DNA of 64,000 bases from Dermacentor variabilis (taxonomy: Eukaryota; Arthropoda; Arachnida; Ixodida; Ixodidae), in NCBI RefSeq assembly GCF_050947875.1, contig NC_134574.1:158416199-158480198 (forward strand), in the 5' to 3' direction. Position 1 is the stretch's first letter; each line of letters opens with the position of its first letter. Shown in pieces: positions 9,904-19,565 of this stretch. A model generated the notes under the pieces. That model saw nothing but the letters and a program-made list of their open reading frames with translations. It was not told the origin of the DNA and made no database searches. A program made the translations under genes and the position numbers.

Positions 9904-12900
9904 ATGGATTTGAAGTCGTTGCGCAAACCGAAATTGCTGGAGCTTGCAAGAGAGTTGGGTCTGGATGTCTCGGACAAACTCAGAAAACCAGAACTGCTAA
10001 AGGCTATTCTTGAGTTAGAGGCTGAGGATGACGAGCTGTCGGAATGCCTTGAGACTATTGAGGAGAGGTCAAAAAGACAGGAGCGCGAACTTAAAGAGCA
10101 AAAAGAGAAACAGGAGCGCGAACTTAAAGAGCAAAAAGAGAAACAGGAGCGCGAACTTAAAGAGCAGAAAGAAAAAGAAGAGCGTGACCGTCAACACGCT
10201 TTGGAAATGAAGCGTCTTGAGGTAGAGATGGAACGCGCTCGTAATGGAAGTCAGGCACACGGTGCAGGAGAACGAGTATTATTCAAAATGACTGACCTGA
10301 TGCGGCCGTTTAAGCTTGGAGAGGACATTGGTTTGTTCCTGGTTAACTTTGAGCGAACGTGCGAGAAGCAGGGGTTCTCTCGGGAAACGTGGCCACAGCG
10401 CTTGCTCACTTTGTTACCCGGCGAGGCGGCCGACGTAGTCGCTCGCTTGGATAGAGAGGAAGCAGAGGATTTCGACAAAGTAAAATCGAGTCTGCTAAAA
10501 AAGTACCGGCTGTCTGCGGAGGCGTTCCGTCGGAAGTTTCGGGAAAATGAGAAAGGCAAAAGTGAGTCATATACAGAGTTTGCGTATAGGCTTATGTCGA
10601 ACATGCAGGAGTGGCTCAAAGAAGAGAAAGCGTTTGGTGACCACGATAAAGTTCTGCAGTGTTTCGGGCTAGAACAGTTTTATAGTCGGTTACCGGAGAA
10701 CGTGCGATACTGGGTCTTGGATAGGCCAGACGTTTGTACGGTGGCTAAAGCCGCTGAGCTAGCCGAGGAGTTTGTGACGCGTCGGGCTCGCGGAGCTAAG
10801 GACGGTCAAAAGGGTGAATTTGGCTCGAAGTTTGAGAGGCCGAAGTTCACACCCATGAGATTAAAGGGGGACACGCGTAGTGAGGATGCGAGTGAAAGCA
10901 GTCCGACCAAACGTAAAGAGACGGCGGCAGCCAAACGCAGAAAGCGGTTCGAGATGAGGCGAGCGGGCGTTTGTTATACGTGCCAGAAGCCGGGTCACTT
11001 TTCGGCGCAGTGTCCGGAAACAACACCAAAAGTTGTTTTTTTTTCAATAGGCAGCACTGACGAGAACATGAAGCTTCTCGAGCCTTACATGCGAGACCTC
11101 CTCGTGAACGGGAAAGAGTGCCGAGTGCTTCGCGATTCCGCAGCAACGATGGATGTAGTTCACCCGTCTTACGTAGAACCCCATATGTTCACGGGCGAGT
11201 GCGCGTGGATCAAGCAAGCCGTGGAAGCTCATAGCGTGTGTCTGCCAGTAGCAAGGGTGCTTATTGAAGGACCTTTCGGAGCGCTTGAGACAGAGGCGGC
11301 AGTGTCATCTATGCTGCCACCCCAGTACCCGTACCTATTTTCAAACAGGTCCGATCACCTCCTGCGCGAGAAGGGGCTTTTGTTTGGTGAAGCTAGTGTT
11401 CAGGCCTTAACCAGATCGAAGGTTCGGGAGCTCGCTGCAAAGGCGGTAGTTGCGGGGCCGACGTTATCAAACAACGAAAAAGGGTCAGAGGCGCAGCAAG
11501 CTGATATTCAGAGCACGCCCGAACTGAATAAAATTGAGTCTGTAGCGTTGAAGGCGCCAGATACTGGAGAGGGAAATCCCGATTCGGGAAAGTTAGAAGA
11601 GCTATCTACTGATTTGCTCATCGCGCCTACGTCAGACGGACTTGATAGGTTGCTAAAAGTCAGCCGGACGGCTTTGATAGCCGAGCAAAAAAAGGATGGC
11701 AGCCTGGAAAACGTGCGCTGCAATGTCAAAGAAGGTATCGCCAGGAAAACTGCGCGTTTTGTGGAAAGAGGTGGAGTCCTGTACCGGAAGTATCTAGACC
11801 GCAGAGGAGTGGAGTTCGATCAGCTGGTCGTGCCTCAATGCTATCGTCAGGATCTGTTGCCCTTGTCACACGGGGGTTCGTGGTCCGGACACCTAGGAGT
11901 TAAGAAAACTAAGGACCGTCTCTTGCAAGAGTACTATTGGCCAGGGTGTTTTCGGGACGCAGACCATTTCGTGAGGACATGTGACACTTGTCAGCGGGTG
12001 GGCAAACCAGGGGACAAATCGAGGGCGCCGTTGAAATTGGTACCTATCATTACGGAGCCTTTTAGACGGCTCGTTATTGATACTGTGGGACCTCTGCCGG
12101 TAACAGCCACGGGGTACAGACACATTTTGACTGTGATCTGCCCAGCGACAAAGTTCCCTGAAGCAGTGCCGCTTAAAGAACTCAGCTCAGTTGAGATAGT
12201 TAATGCACTACTGTCCATATTTGCGCGAGTTGGTTTTCCTGCGGAAATCCAATCAGATCAGGGCACAGTGTTTACTAGCGCTTTGACGACAACTTTTCTC
12301 GAAAGGTTTGGGGTAAAGCTGTTACACAGCTCAGTGTACCACCCACAGTCGAATTCCGTTGAGAAGCTCCACTCCGTCATGAAGCGCGTGTTGAGAGCGT
12401 TGTATTTTGAACATCGAACTGACTGGGAGCTGTGTCTGCCTGGGGTGATGTTTGCTTTAAGAACCGCGCCGCATGCGGCTACGGGGTTTTCGCCAGCTGA
12501 ACTGGTGTACGGTCGCTCGCTTCGATCTCCGCTTCGCATGCTTCGAGAATCATGGGAAGGTAGGGGCGACGACCCAGTCGTGGTGGAGTACGTACTTAAG
12601 CTCCTCGAACGCTTAAGAAGGGCACAGGAGTTGTCAGGTGAAGCCATGACAAAGGCCCAGCAGAGGGCCAAGGTTTATTATGATCGGACAGCCAGGGCCC
12701 GTCGTTTTGAGGTTGGCGATGAGGTCATGATATTGCGCACATCGCTAAACAACAAACTAGACGTGCAGTGGGAGGGCCCAGCACGAATTGTTCAGAAACT
12801 GTCGGACGTTAACTACGTGGTAAGTCTGCCAGGAAAGCGGAAAGCACAGCAAGTTTACCACTGTAATCTGCTCAAACCTTATAGACAACGGGAAGCAGTG

Positions 12901-14397
12901 GTGTGCATGATGATAAACGTTCCTGAAGAGCTTCCAGTCGAGCTTCCGGGACTAGGCTCAGTGACGAACAGGGAAGACACCGGTCAAGTCATTAGTGACC
13001 TTATCAGTAAAGCACCGCTGTCGCCCGAGCAGAAAACCGAACTACACCAGCTATTACAAGAGTTTCAAGGTCTGTTCTCTGAGAGGCCTGGTAGGACTTC
13101 TGTACTTACTCATGATATAGAACTTACCTCCACAGAGCCAGTACGATCCAAGGCGTATCGGGTGTCACCCCGCCAGAGCGATATTATGGAGGCTGAGGTA
13201 AAGAAAATGCTACAGCTCGGTGTTATTGAGGCAGGTGAGAGTGATTATACCTCCCCTTTGATTTTAGTTGAGGTACCGGGCAAGGAACCTCGTCCTTGCG
13301 TCGACTACCGCAGGCTTAATTCCATCACTAAGGATCAAATTTATCCGATCCCTAACATCGAGGAGCGCCTTGAGAAAGTTAGTAGCGCTCAGTTTATTTC
13401 CACCCTAGATCTTGTCAGGGGTTATTGGCAGGTTCCACTTACAGAAGAGGCTAGTAGGTATGCGGCGTTCATTTCACCAATGGGAACATTCCGTCCTAAA
13501 GTGTTGAGTTTTGGTTTGAAGAACGCGCCATACTGTTTTTCAAGTCTCATGGATAAAGTGTTGCGGGGACAGCAAGAATTCGCTTTACCGTATCTAGACG
13601 ACGTAGCGATATTCTCCGCATCCTGGTCTGAGCATATGACACACTTGCGGGCAGTGCTAACCCGCCTGCGCGAAGCAGGCTTGACAGTAAAGGCTCCTAA
13701 GTGCCAGTTAGCACAGGCCGAGGTTGTCTACCTCGGTCACGTGATTGGTCAGGGTCGTCGCCGCCCCTCTGAAATAAAAGTGGCCGCTGTGCGAGACTTT
13801 CCGCAACCGCGCACCAAGACCGATATTCGGTCGTTCTTGGGTGTCGCCGGCTACTATCAGAGGTACATCCCTAGGTACTCTGATATCGCGGCTCCCCTGA
13901 CGGATGCTCTAAGAAAAACAGAGCCTCAAACAGTCGTCTGGGACGAAACAAAGGAAAGAGCTTTTAGCGCCCTAAAGAGTGCCCTAACAAACCAGCCTGT
14001 GCTACGATCGCCAGACTATACAAAAGGGTTCGCTGTTCAGTGCGATGCTAGTGAGCGAGGCATGGGCGTTGTACTGTGCCAACGGGAAAATGGAGAAGTA
14101 GAACACCCCGTCCTGTATGCTAGTCGTAAGCTGTCCAGTCGTGAGCAGGCGTATAGCGCCACCGAGAAAGAGTGTGCGTGTCTCGTGTGGGCCGTTCAGA
14201 AATTGTCATGCTATCTAGCCGGCTCGAGGTTTATCATTGAGACGGATCACTGCCCTCTCCAATGGCTGCAGACCATCTCTCCCAAAAATGGCCGCCTCCT
14301 GCGCTGGAGCCTCGCTTTACAACAATATTCCTTTGAGGTGCGTTACAAAAAGGGGAGTCTCAACGGTAACGCCGATGGCTTAAGTCGAAGCCCCTAA
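9904..14397 (+). CDS. Gag-pol polyprotein of Gmr1-type LTR retrotransposon
   Basis: A 1497-aa single frame with no stop or frameshift between gag and pol. Order: a SAP-like N-terminus (about 1-40); a charged coiled coil with a repeated 11-residue unit (about 55-115); a capsid whose C-terminal half resembles SCAN (about 200-295); a CCHC zinc knuckle (C357, C360, H365, C370); a protease-like region with D411-S-A-A414 where a D-S/T-G-A motif is expected; an integrase HHCC domain from H656 and a catalytic triad D726, D785, E820; a GPY/F-like module; RT with the Y1230-L-D-D motif; and RNase H acids D1381, E1421, D1448. Its roles are particle assembly, reverse transcription and integration. The ATG at 9904 is the first good start after the leader. 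The glycine missing from the protease motif is the one clear defect. Domain calls are by motif reading; the Gmr1 assignment rests on domain order. Confidence 0.95.
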   Translation: MDLKSLRKPKLLELARELGLDVSDKLRKPELLKAILELEAEDDELSECLETIEERSKRQERELKEQKEKQERELKEQKEKQERELKEQKEKEERDRQHALEMKRLEVEMERARNGSQAHGAGERVLFKMTDLMRPFKLGEDIGLFLVNFERTCEKQGFSRETWPQRLLTLLPGEAADVVARLDREEAEDFDKVKSSLLKKYRLSAEAFRRKFRENEKGKSESYTEFAYRLMSNMQEWLKEEKAFGDHDKVLQCFGLEQFYSRLPENVRYWVLDRPDVCTVAKAAELAEEFVTRRARGAKDGQKGEFGSKFERPKFTPMRLKGDTRSEDASESSPTKRKETAAAKRRKRFEMRRAGVCYTCQKPGHFSAQCPETTPKVVFFSIGSTDENMKLLEPYMRDLLVNGKECRVLRDSAATMDVVHPSYVEPHMFTGECAWIKQAVEAHSVCLPVARVLIEGPFGALETEAAVSSMLPPQYPYLFSNRSDHLLREKGLLFGEASVQALTRSKVRELAAKAVVAGPTLSNNEKGSEAQQADIQSTPELNKIESVALKAPDTGEGNPDSGKLEELSTDLLIAPTSDGLDRLLKVSRTALIAEQKKDGSLENVRCNVKEGIARKTARFVERGGVLYRKYLDRRGVEFDQLVVPQCYRQDLLPLSHGGSWSGHLGVKKTKDRLLQEYYWPGCFRDADHFVRTCDTCQRVGKPGDKSRAPLKLVPIITEPFRRLVIDTVGPLPVTATGYRHILTVICPATKFPEAVPLKELSSVEIVNALLSIFARVGFPAEIQSDQGTVFTSALTTTFLERFGVKLLHSSVYHPQSNSVEKLHSVMKRVLRALYFEHRTDWELCLPGVMFALRTAPHAATGFSPAELVYGRSLRSPLRMLRESWEGRGDDPVVVEYVLKLLERLRRAQELSGEAMTKAQQRAKVYYDRTARARRFEVGDEVMILRTSLNNKLDVQWEGPARIVQKLSDVNYVVSLPGKRKAQQVYHCNLLKPYRQREAVVCMMINVPEELPVELPGLGSVTNREDTGQVISDLISKAPLSPEQKTELHQLLQEFQGLFSERPGRTSVLTHDIELTSTEPVRSKAYRVSPRQSDIMEAEVKKMLQLGVIEAGESDYTSPLILVEVPGKEPRPCVDYRRLNSITKDQIYPIPNIEERLEKVSSAQFISTLDLVRGYWQVPLTEEASRYAAFISPMGTFRPKVLSFGLKNAPYCFSSLMDKVLRGQQEFALPYLDDVAIFSASWSEHMTHLRAVLTRLREAGLTVKAPKCQLAQAEVVYLGHVIGQGRRRPSEIKVAAVRDFPQPRTKTDIRSFLGVAGYYQRYIPRYSDIAAPLTDALRKTEPQTVVWDETKERAFSALKSALTNQPVLRSPDYTKGFAVQCDASERGMGVVLCQRENGEVEHPVLYASRKLSSREQAYSATEKECACLVWAVQKLSCYLAGSRFIIETDHCPLQWLQTISPKNGRLLRWSLALQQYSFEVRYKKGSLNGNADGLSRSP

Positions 14398-14882
14398 CGT
14401 AGGAATCAGCCTCAAAATTGTTTGTTACTGATGTTTTTTTTTCCTGAGGCAGGATTTTTTTAACATATTGCTTTTGTTTAGTGTTTCAAAGTGATGATAT
14501 GCTTTCTAGTGCAAGTTTTCAATTTGTGGACGCGTTCTGAGTGATGCTAGACTACTGTAAGGAACTAGGCAGTGGTATAAAAAGGGGAAAGAGCCTGGCA
14601 GGGCTTAGTGAGGGTTGTGCCGTGCTTGCTGACTGAGCGGTTGAGTTTCAGCGTAGTTCTAACGCTTACCGGGAACGAGAACAAAAATGTGAACTCTCCC
14701 GAAGTCACTTTGCAGTGTCCCGTGCGAACCTGAACAAGAGAACGAGGCCTTCTCTGTGCGCTGCGCTCAAGAAACGTCGAGGGACGCCCGACTTCGGTTA
14801 TGAGCATCATCGAGCGACATCCCTCCGGACAGCGGATGCAGTCCCCTGTCCATCGGGATCTCCTTCCCCCGGCGGGGCGGTC
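14398..14882 (+). other. 3' internal region of the retrotransposon, no envelope gene
   Basis: This 485-bp stretch lies between the pol stop and the 3' LTR. It holds no usable frame. A second TATA-like box (TATAAAAA, 14576-14583) stands in it, outside either LTR. A G-rich tract (GGCGGGGCGG, about 14870-14880) directly before the 3' LTR is the best candidate polypurine tract, though it is interrupted by pyrimidines. Confidence 0.6.
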
Positions 14883-15678
14883 TGTTGCGTTTCGCCTGCG
14901 ACACGTGGTTTTGCCGGCGCGACTGCGGCGGGGCGGCAGACATTTTGGCCCGATCGTCGTCGCCGCAACACTCATCGCCAGGTGTTTCCAGGCGCGACTG
15001 CGGCGATGCGACCGCATAGGGATCATCCTCGCATTCCAGTCATTGTGCCCGAAACAGGCGATGCCAAAGCAGGGACCATCCTCGCATTCCAGTCATTGTG
15101 CCCGAAACAGGCGATGCCAAAGCAGGGATCGTCCCCTCATTACAGCCATTGTGCCCGAAACAGGCGATGCCAAAGCAGGGACCATCCTCTCATTACAGTC
15201 ATTGTGCCCGACCGGCAGCGCTACAACAGGGTGCTACGAGATCGTGCTCGACAGGGTGCTACGAGATCGTGCTCGTCATGGTGCTACGGCATCGCTACGA
15301 CAGTGTGCGTCACCATTAGCCCATTGTACATTCACGTGCTCGTCTTTTGAGGGGTTCCTTCTTGCCCTCAACTGCGAGAGTATAAAAACAGCTGCCCCCG
15401 GACGCCAAAAAGAGGGGCTCCGATTTCTTCTGTTGAGTGAAGTGCTCTCCCGTCTCTCTACTTCGGTCAAACCTGACCGCCAACTCTTTGCGATGTTAAA
15501 ATAAACAAGTTGTTTCGTTGTTACCAGTCGACTCATGTTTTGCCGGGACCTTCGGATGCTTCCAGTTGTACCCCAGGCCGCCAGGCCAACGCTACCCTTG
15601 GGGCTTGCGACCCAGGTACAACCACGGGCGTCAGCACCGAGTTCCCAACAGATCGCACCAGCAGTCCGACTCCAAACA
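14883..15678 (+). repeat. 3' LTR of the Gmr1-type element
   Basis: The same 796-bp sequence as the 5' LTR, with no difference seen by eye. Its TATA box is at 15381 and its AATAAA at about 15500. It is followed directly by the GTAC target duplication and then by the second half of the interrupted SINE. Confidence 0.95.
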
Positions 15679-15807
15679 GTACTTAGATTTAGGTGCACGT
15701 TAAAGAAATCCAGGTGGTCCAAATTTCCGGAGTTCCCCACCACGGCGAGCCTCATCATCAGATCGTGGTTCTGGCACGTAGAACCCCATAATAAAAAAAA
15801 AATAAAG
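15679..15807 (+). mobile_element. SINE 3' half, continuing after the LTR element
   Basis: It resumes with GTACTTAGATTTAGGTGCAC and carries the family 3' blocks (CACGTTAAAGAAATCCAGG, then CATCAGATCGTGGTTCTGGC). It ends in an A-rich tail at about 15790-15806. It matches the layout of the uninterrupted copy at 17316-17555. Confidence 0.9.
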
Positions 15808-16672
15808 TTATTATGTACAGACCCGTGCCATCTTCATGATAGGCTGAGCAGCTCGGCTGACATTAGCAGCAAGAACATTTTAACGGTAATTTTGTTATCT
15901 AAAATATGCTAATAATTTTTTTACTAACTTTAAAGTACATTCTGTCATTCCAAAATTGAAGTCGAGGAACACAGAAGTCATGTCTGCTTAGTGGAAATTC
16001 TAAGATAGCACCACTTTCGAGATGTGCGACATTAAAATGTGCTACGAAATACATTGGCGCTCCAGTTATGTTTCCCTAAAGGGTGCGTCTTAACAGTTTG
16101 GGGCGATCTTAACTGGAACGCTGAGGTATTTCTTAGCGGATTTCGGAGGGCTGATGTCTGGAAAGTATGCTATAGTCTTATTTTCTTGATGTGCTAATGT
16201 GCTATAGCCACGTAGCCTGTTCTGCCAGAACGGCAGGGGCTTATAATGTGGCAGTTTCTTTTTAAGTGTTCCACATAAGAAAGTCCTGCTATATCCGGCA
16301 GGTATTTGTGGTAGTCAGATACAGTGACAGCAAAACGTTGTGGCTCTGTCAGAAGCAGCAACTTGTAAGAGTTAACTAATAGTTAAGCGATGGCGACGCT
16401 GCTTCGTTGCGCGCAGAATATCTTCACAATTTTAATAATAGCCTTCGGTTTGTTTGTTTGTTTGTTTGTTTTTCTTTTCTTCGATGCCACAACATGGCGA
16501 TTCGCGTGGCCTCACAATGGGCTCATTATCAAACATCATAGGCCAAATTCAATGGGCTACTAGTTCGCAAGTGATCTTTGGCGCTGGCCGGCAGCCTCAA
16601 TTACTATGTTCATCATCAGGAGTGGCTGTATAATCTTTTTTTATGATAAACCTTACCGTAAGAGCTTATTTT

Positions 16673-17153
16673 AACGCGATAGCGTTAAGGAGCTCGTGTC
16701 GCAGAAAAGCCGGTGTCGTCGGTGTCGGTGTCGGCGTCCGCGGCGTTGGCCGTGAGCGATAAATCACGGCAGGCACTTCATAAATAAAAAGCAACTTCCA
16801 AGATGGGCTGGGTGGGAATCGAACCAGGGTCTCCGGAGTGTGAGACGGAGACGTTACCACTGAGCCACGAGTTTTTTTTTTCTTGTTCGACGCTTCAAAG
16901 CGGTACGAAAGCGCCTCTAGTGAACGCGGTGTTGCTTTAGAAACGAGCTGTTTCTAAGGCTCAGGCGTGCGTCGCTTGCTCAGGCGCACATTTCGTTGTC
17001 GCGCCGAACGCTGCGTTGCTCGACGCTCACCGCGTCCGATGCGGGGCGCGTAGTCGCTGCGCCGTAGCCCATTGTCTTACACCCCTTGGCGGGTCGACGG
17101 GAACGCTGTCGCGTTCCACTCTTGAAGGCGAAGCTTAAGCGTCCTCCAATTTT
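16673..17153 (+). repeat. MITE-like repeat, copy B (longer, contains a SINE head)
   Basis: It shares both ends with the repeat at 1398-1650: TTAACGCGATAGCGTTAAGG at left and GTCGCGTTCCACTCTTGAAG plus GCGAAGCTTAAGCGTCCTCC at right. It is about 230 bp longer. The extra length includes the minus-strand tRNA-like unit at 16811-16872. Confidence 0.6.
16811..16872 (-). mobile_element. tRNA-like SINE head on minus strand
   Basis: Read on the minus strand it has an A box TGGCTCAGTGGT (16857-16868) and a B box GGTTCGATTCC (16815-16825) around a hairpin. This is a pol III promoter of tRNA type. The body runs leftward into a GC-rich (GGTGTC)n-like stretch (16710-16740) and an A-rich flank. It looks like a second SINE family, distinct from the Ruka-like copies. 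Confidence 0.65.
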
Positions 17154-17315
17154 TTGAAGAAGGGCATCGGGAGTCAGTGTTGATCCCGAGGACTACAGTG
17201 TACCGCGCTAAATGTGTCAATTCAGGAGGTGCATGTTGACCTACAGAGTCGAGGGCGCCGCTCTGGAACGCAGAAAAATAAAATGAAACACCACACACGT
17301 TTGCGTGCGGGTCCC

Positions 17316-17555
17316 GCCATGTTTGCTCAGTGGCTATGGTGTTGGGCTGCTGAGCACGGAGGTCGCGGGATCGAATCCCGGCCAAGGCGGCCGCATTTCG
17401 ACGGAGCGAAGCGTGAAAACACCCGTGTGCTTACATTTAGGCGCACGTTAAAGAACCCCAGGTGGTCAAAATTTCCGGAGTCCTCCACCACGGCGTGCCT
17501 CATAATCAGATCGTGGTTTTAGCGCGTAAAACCCCATAATTTAATTTAAATTTAA
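17316..17555 (+). mobile_element. Near-complete tRNA-derived SINE (Ruka-like)
   Basis: The best copy in the window. It has a tRNA-like head (A box at GCTCAGTGGC, B box at GGGATCGAATCCC), the GCATTTCGACGGAGCGAA block, the CACGTTAAAGAACCCCAGG block, and a TAAAACCCCATAAT tail. It serves as the reference for the other copies. The name is by memory of the ixodid SINE family. Confidence 0.85.
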
Positions 17556-17568
17556 CGTTTGTGTGCGG

Positions 17569-17603
<35 letters not shown>

Positions 17604-18376
17604 TGCGTGCGCAGTAATAAACAGTAAGTAATTGTATAACAAGTAGTACAGTAATAAACAATACAGCATGATTCTTGAGCTTGGCTGCACAACTCATGCT
17701 CACTAGAAAGTACCGTAAACATTTTTCAGTGTGGCAAATTCTGGCTGCTTGCTTGTTGTAGTGTAAGGACGTACAATTAATTCCCCCCTCTCCGGTATAT
17801 GAGAGCCCAACATGTACTAAATAAGCAGCAGGGGGTGTATCCGACAAGTATGCTTTTATTAGCAATTTCCTCCGTGCTTGATGGTTTTACGCTTGCTCCC
17901 TTCTCCTATAGTTGCTGATACGGTAGTCTACTCGGCGCCCAGTTTCGTTGTAATGTATGTATGTGTATGCAGAGAATAGACATCTACAAGATATCGACTG
18001 AGCTGAGTCAGGTATTTGTCAGATTTCCTCTTTTAAAAACGCAGTGGTTGTACCTTGTTTGCTGCTGTGTGTAAGGTCCCGGATAAGGTGCCGAATGCAG
18101 TGCTTTTCGTTCGTAAGGACTCGGTCATTGGCCCGCCTCATTCGCTAAGGATATTTCCAAAATTAGGATTGGCTAGAATTCGCTCCGTCAGGAAAAAGTT
18201 TTAGCTCGTGCGCCTTCTTTCTTTTTCTTGTTTGTGTCAATACGGTCTTAAGCGACCGTTCACTCAGAGCGACATAGCTTGTTTAAGTGAAGTTGGTAAC
18301 TGTTTTTATTTCAGAAAGAATTCAAAAAGAAAGAAAGAAAGCGTTAAGTGGATGTGTTTACGTGAAAGCAGGGAAG

Positions 18377-18596
18377 TATAGAGGGTGTCCCAACTAAAGT
18401 TAGCGAAATTCAATAAAAAAATTGATTGGAAGAAATACGGTGCAAGATACGCCTTTAACACCTACAGTGTTCGGTCATCAGATCCCTGACGGCTGAACAT
18501 CGGAGATCTTATAATTATATCTTGCACTGTATGTATGTTTTGATCTTGTATTTTCGTTGAACAGCTTGGCTAACGTTAACTGGGGCACGCGGTATA
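18377..18596. mobile_element. MITE with imperfect terminal inverted repeats
   Basis: The left end is TATAGAGGGTGTCCCAACTA and the inverted right end is TATACCGCGTGCCCCAGTTA. They match at about three quarters of roughly 32 positions. GTGTCCCA-type ends recur in arthropod MITEs. About 220 bp, with no coding capacity. Confidence 0.55.
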
Positions 18597-18608
18597 GAGT
18601 GCGCACTG

Positions 18609-18609
<1 letters not shown>

Positions 18610-18678
<69 letters not shown>
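18610..18678 (+). repeat. (TAA)n microsatellite
   Basis: About 23 perfect units just downstream of the MITE at 18377. Confidence 0.98.
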
Positions 18679-19565
18679 GCCTTATTCATGAAAACAAATG
18701 GTACAAAGTGCCAAGGCATTAGGAAAGAAGTTGCTACAAAAAAGCAACTTGACTGGTCCTAATAACCTACGGCATTAACTCCGTCGTAGGTGAGGTACAC
18801 AGGATTTTATATATTCATAGAAATATTAGTAGACAGTGAGGCACTATTTAGGTGGAGAACTTCAACAAAGTAAGCGGTACGCAAGCAGAACACGCACAAG
18901 ACGCACCAAGTGCCCAAACAGAGTCTGTACGGTTGGGTATACCCCATTAAATGGCAGCTTGCGTTTCTTACGAGTTTAATTATAACGTTCTGCGCGTTTT
19001 GTGCAAAGATGTAGCCCTAGAGGGCAATATATTATCACTTCACTGCTGTCAGCGAGTTTCAGCAGCTAAATATCGGGCCAAGTATTTCAGAGCGAACGCC
19101 GCAGTGTAATGTGCATCTTAATACATACCGCGGACCGTTTATCTACGCTAACGCGGCAGCGGTGCTGTCACACATAGCTTGATCTCGCAGCGATAGATAA
19201 ATACCCTTGCGCCTATGAGCGCAGAAAGCGCTAATGAGCGCTTCGTATGCATCTGTAGCATTGCCTTTGTTTTTTTGATGCGGCCAGTCGGCTAACGTGC
19301 AATACCAACAATGCAAGTTTACACTGCTTTAAAGATTCAATAAAAGATTACTTGTACATGATTAACAACTAACTTATAGCAACTAATCGTTTCTGCAGTG
19401 TATGCATTTCACGTCTTATATAATATTCTTCAACGTTTGTACACCTGCATATGTTTCATTGTTCCGGGTATACAGTTCACTCATTTCATGGCACTACAGT
19501 GCTTACAGTGCCGATGCATTGGTTGCCTACTGAATTTCTGTACGAGCACGTATGTCTTCTCTCTT

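Larger units (their letters stand above)
8753..15678 (+). mobile_element. Complete LTR retrotransposon, Ty3/gypsy-like with integrase before RT (Gmr1-type)
   Basis: A full-length element of 6926 bp. It has two 796-bp LTRs that start TG and end CA, a 355-bp leader, one gag-pol frame (9904-14397) and a 485-bp 3' internal region. It is flanked by the 4-bp direct repeat GTAC (8749-8752 and 15679-15682), as expected for integrase-mediated insertion. The domain order is gag, protease-like, integrase, RT, RNase H. RT and RNase H are of the Ty3/gypsy kind, but integrase lies upstream of RT, an order known in the Gmr1 group described from deuterostomes. No envelope frame lies between the pol stop and the 3' LTR. 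It is inserted in a tRNA-derived SINE whose two halves abut the element. The intact frame and matching LTRs point to a very recent insertion. Confidence 0.95.

Noticed and set aside
14398..14882. Envelope gene of a retrovirus-like element
   Set aside because: Only 485 bp remain after pol, and no frame, signal peptide or membrane segment is present.
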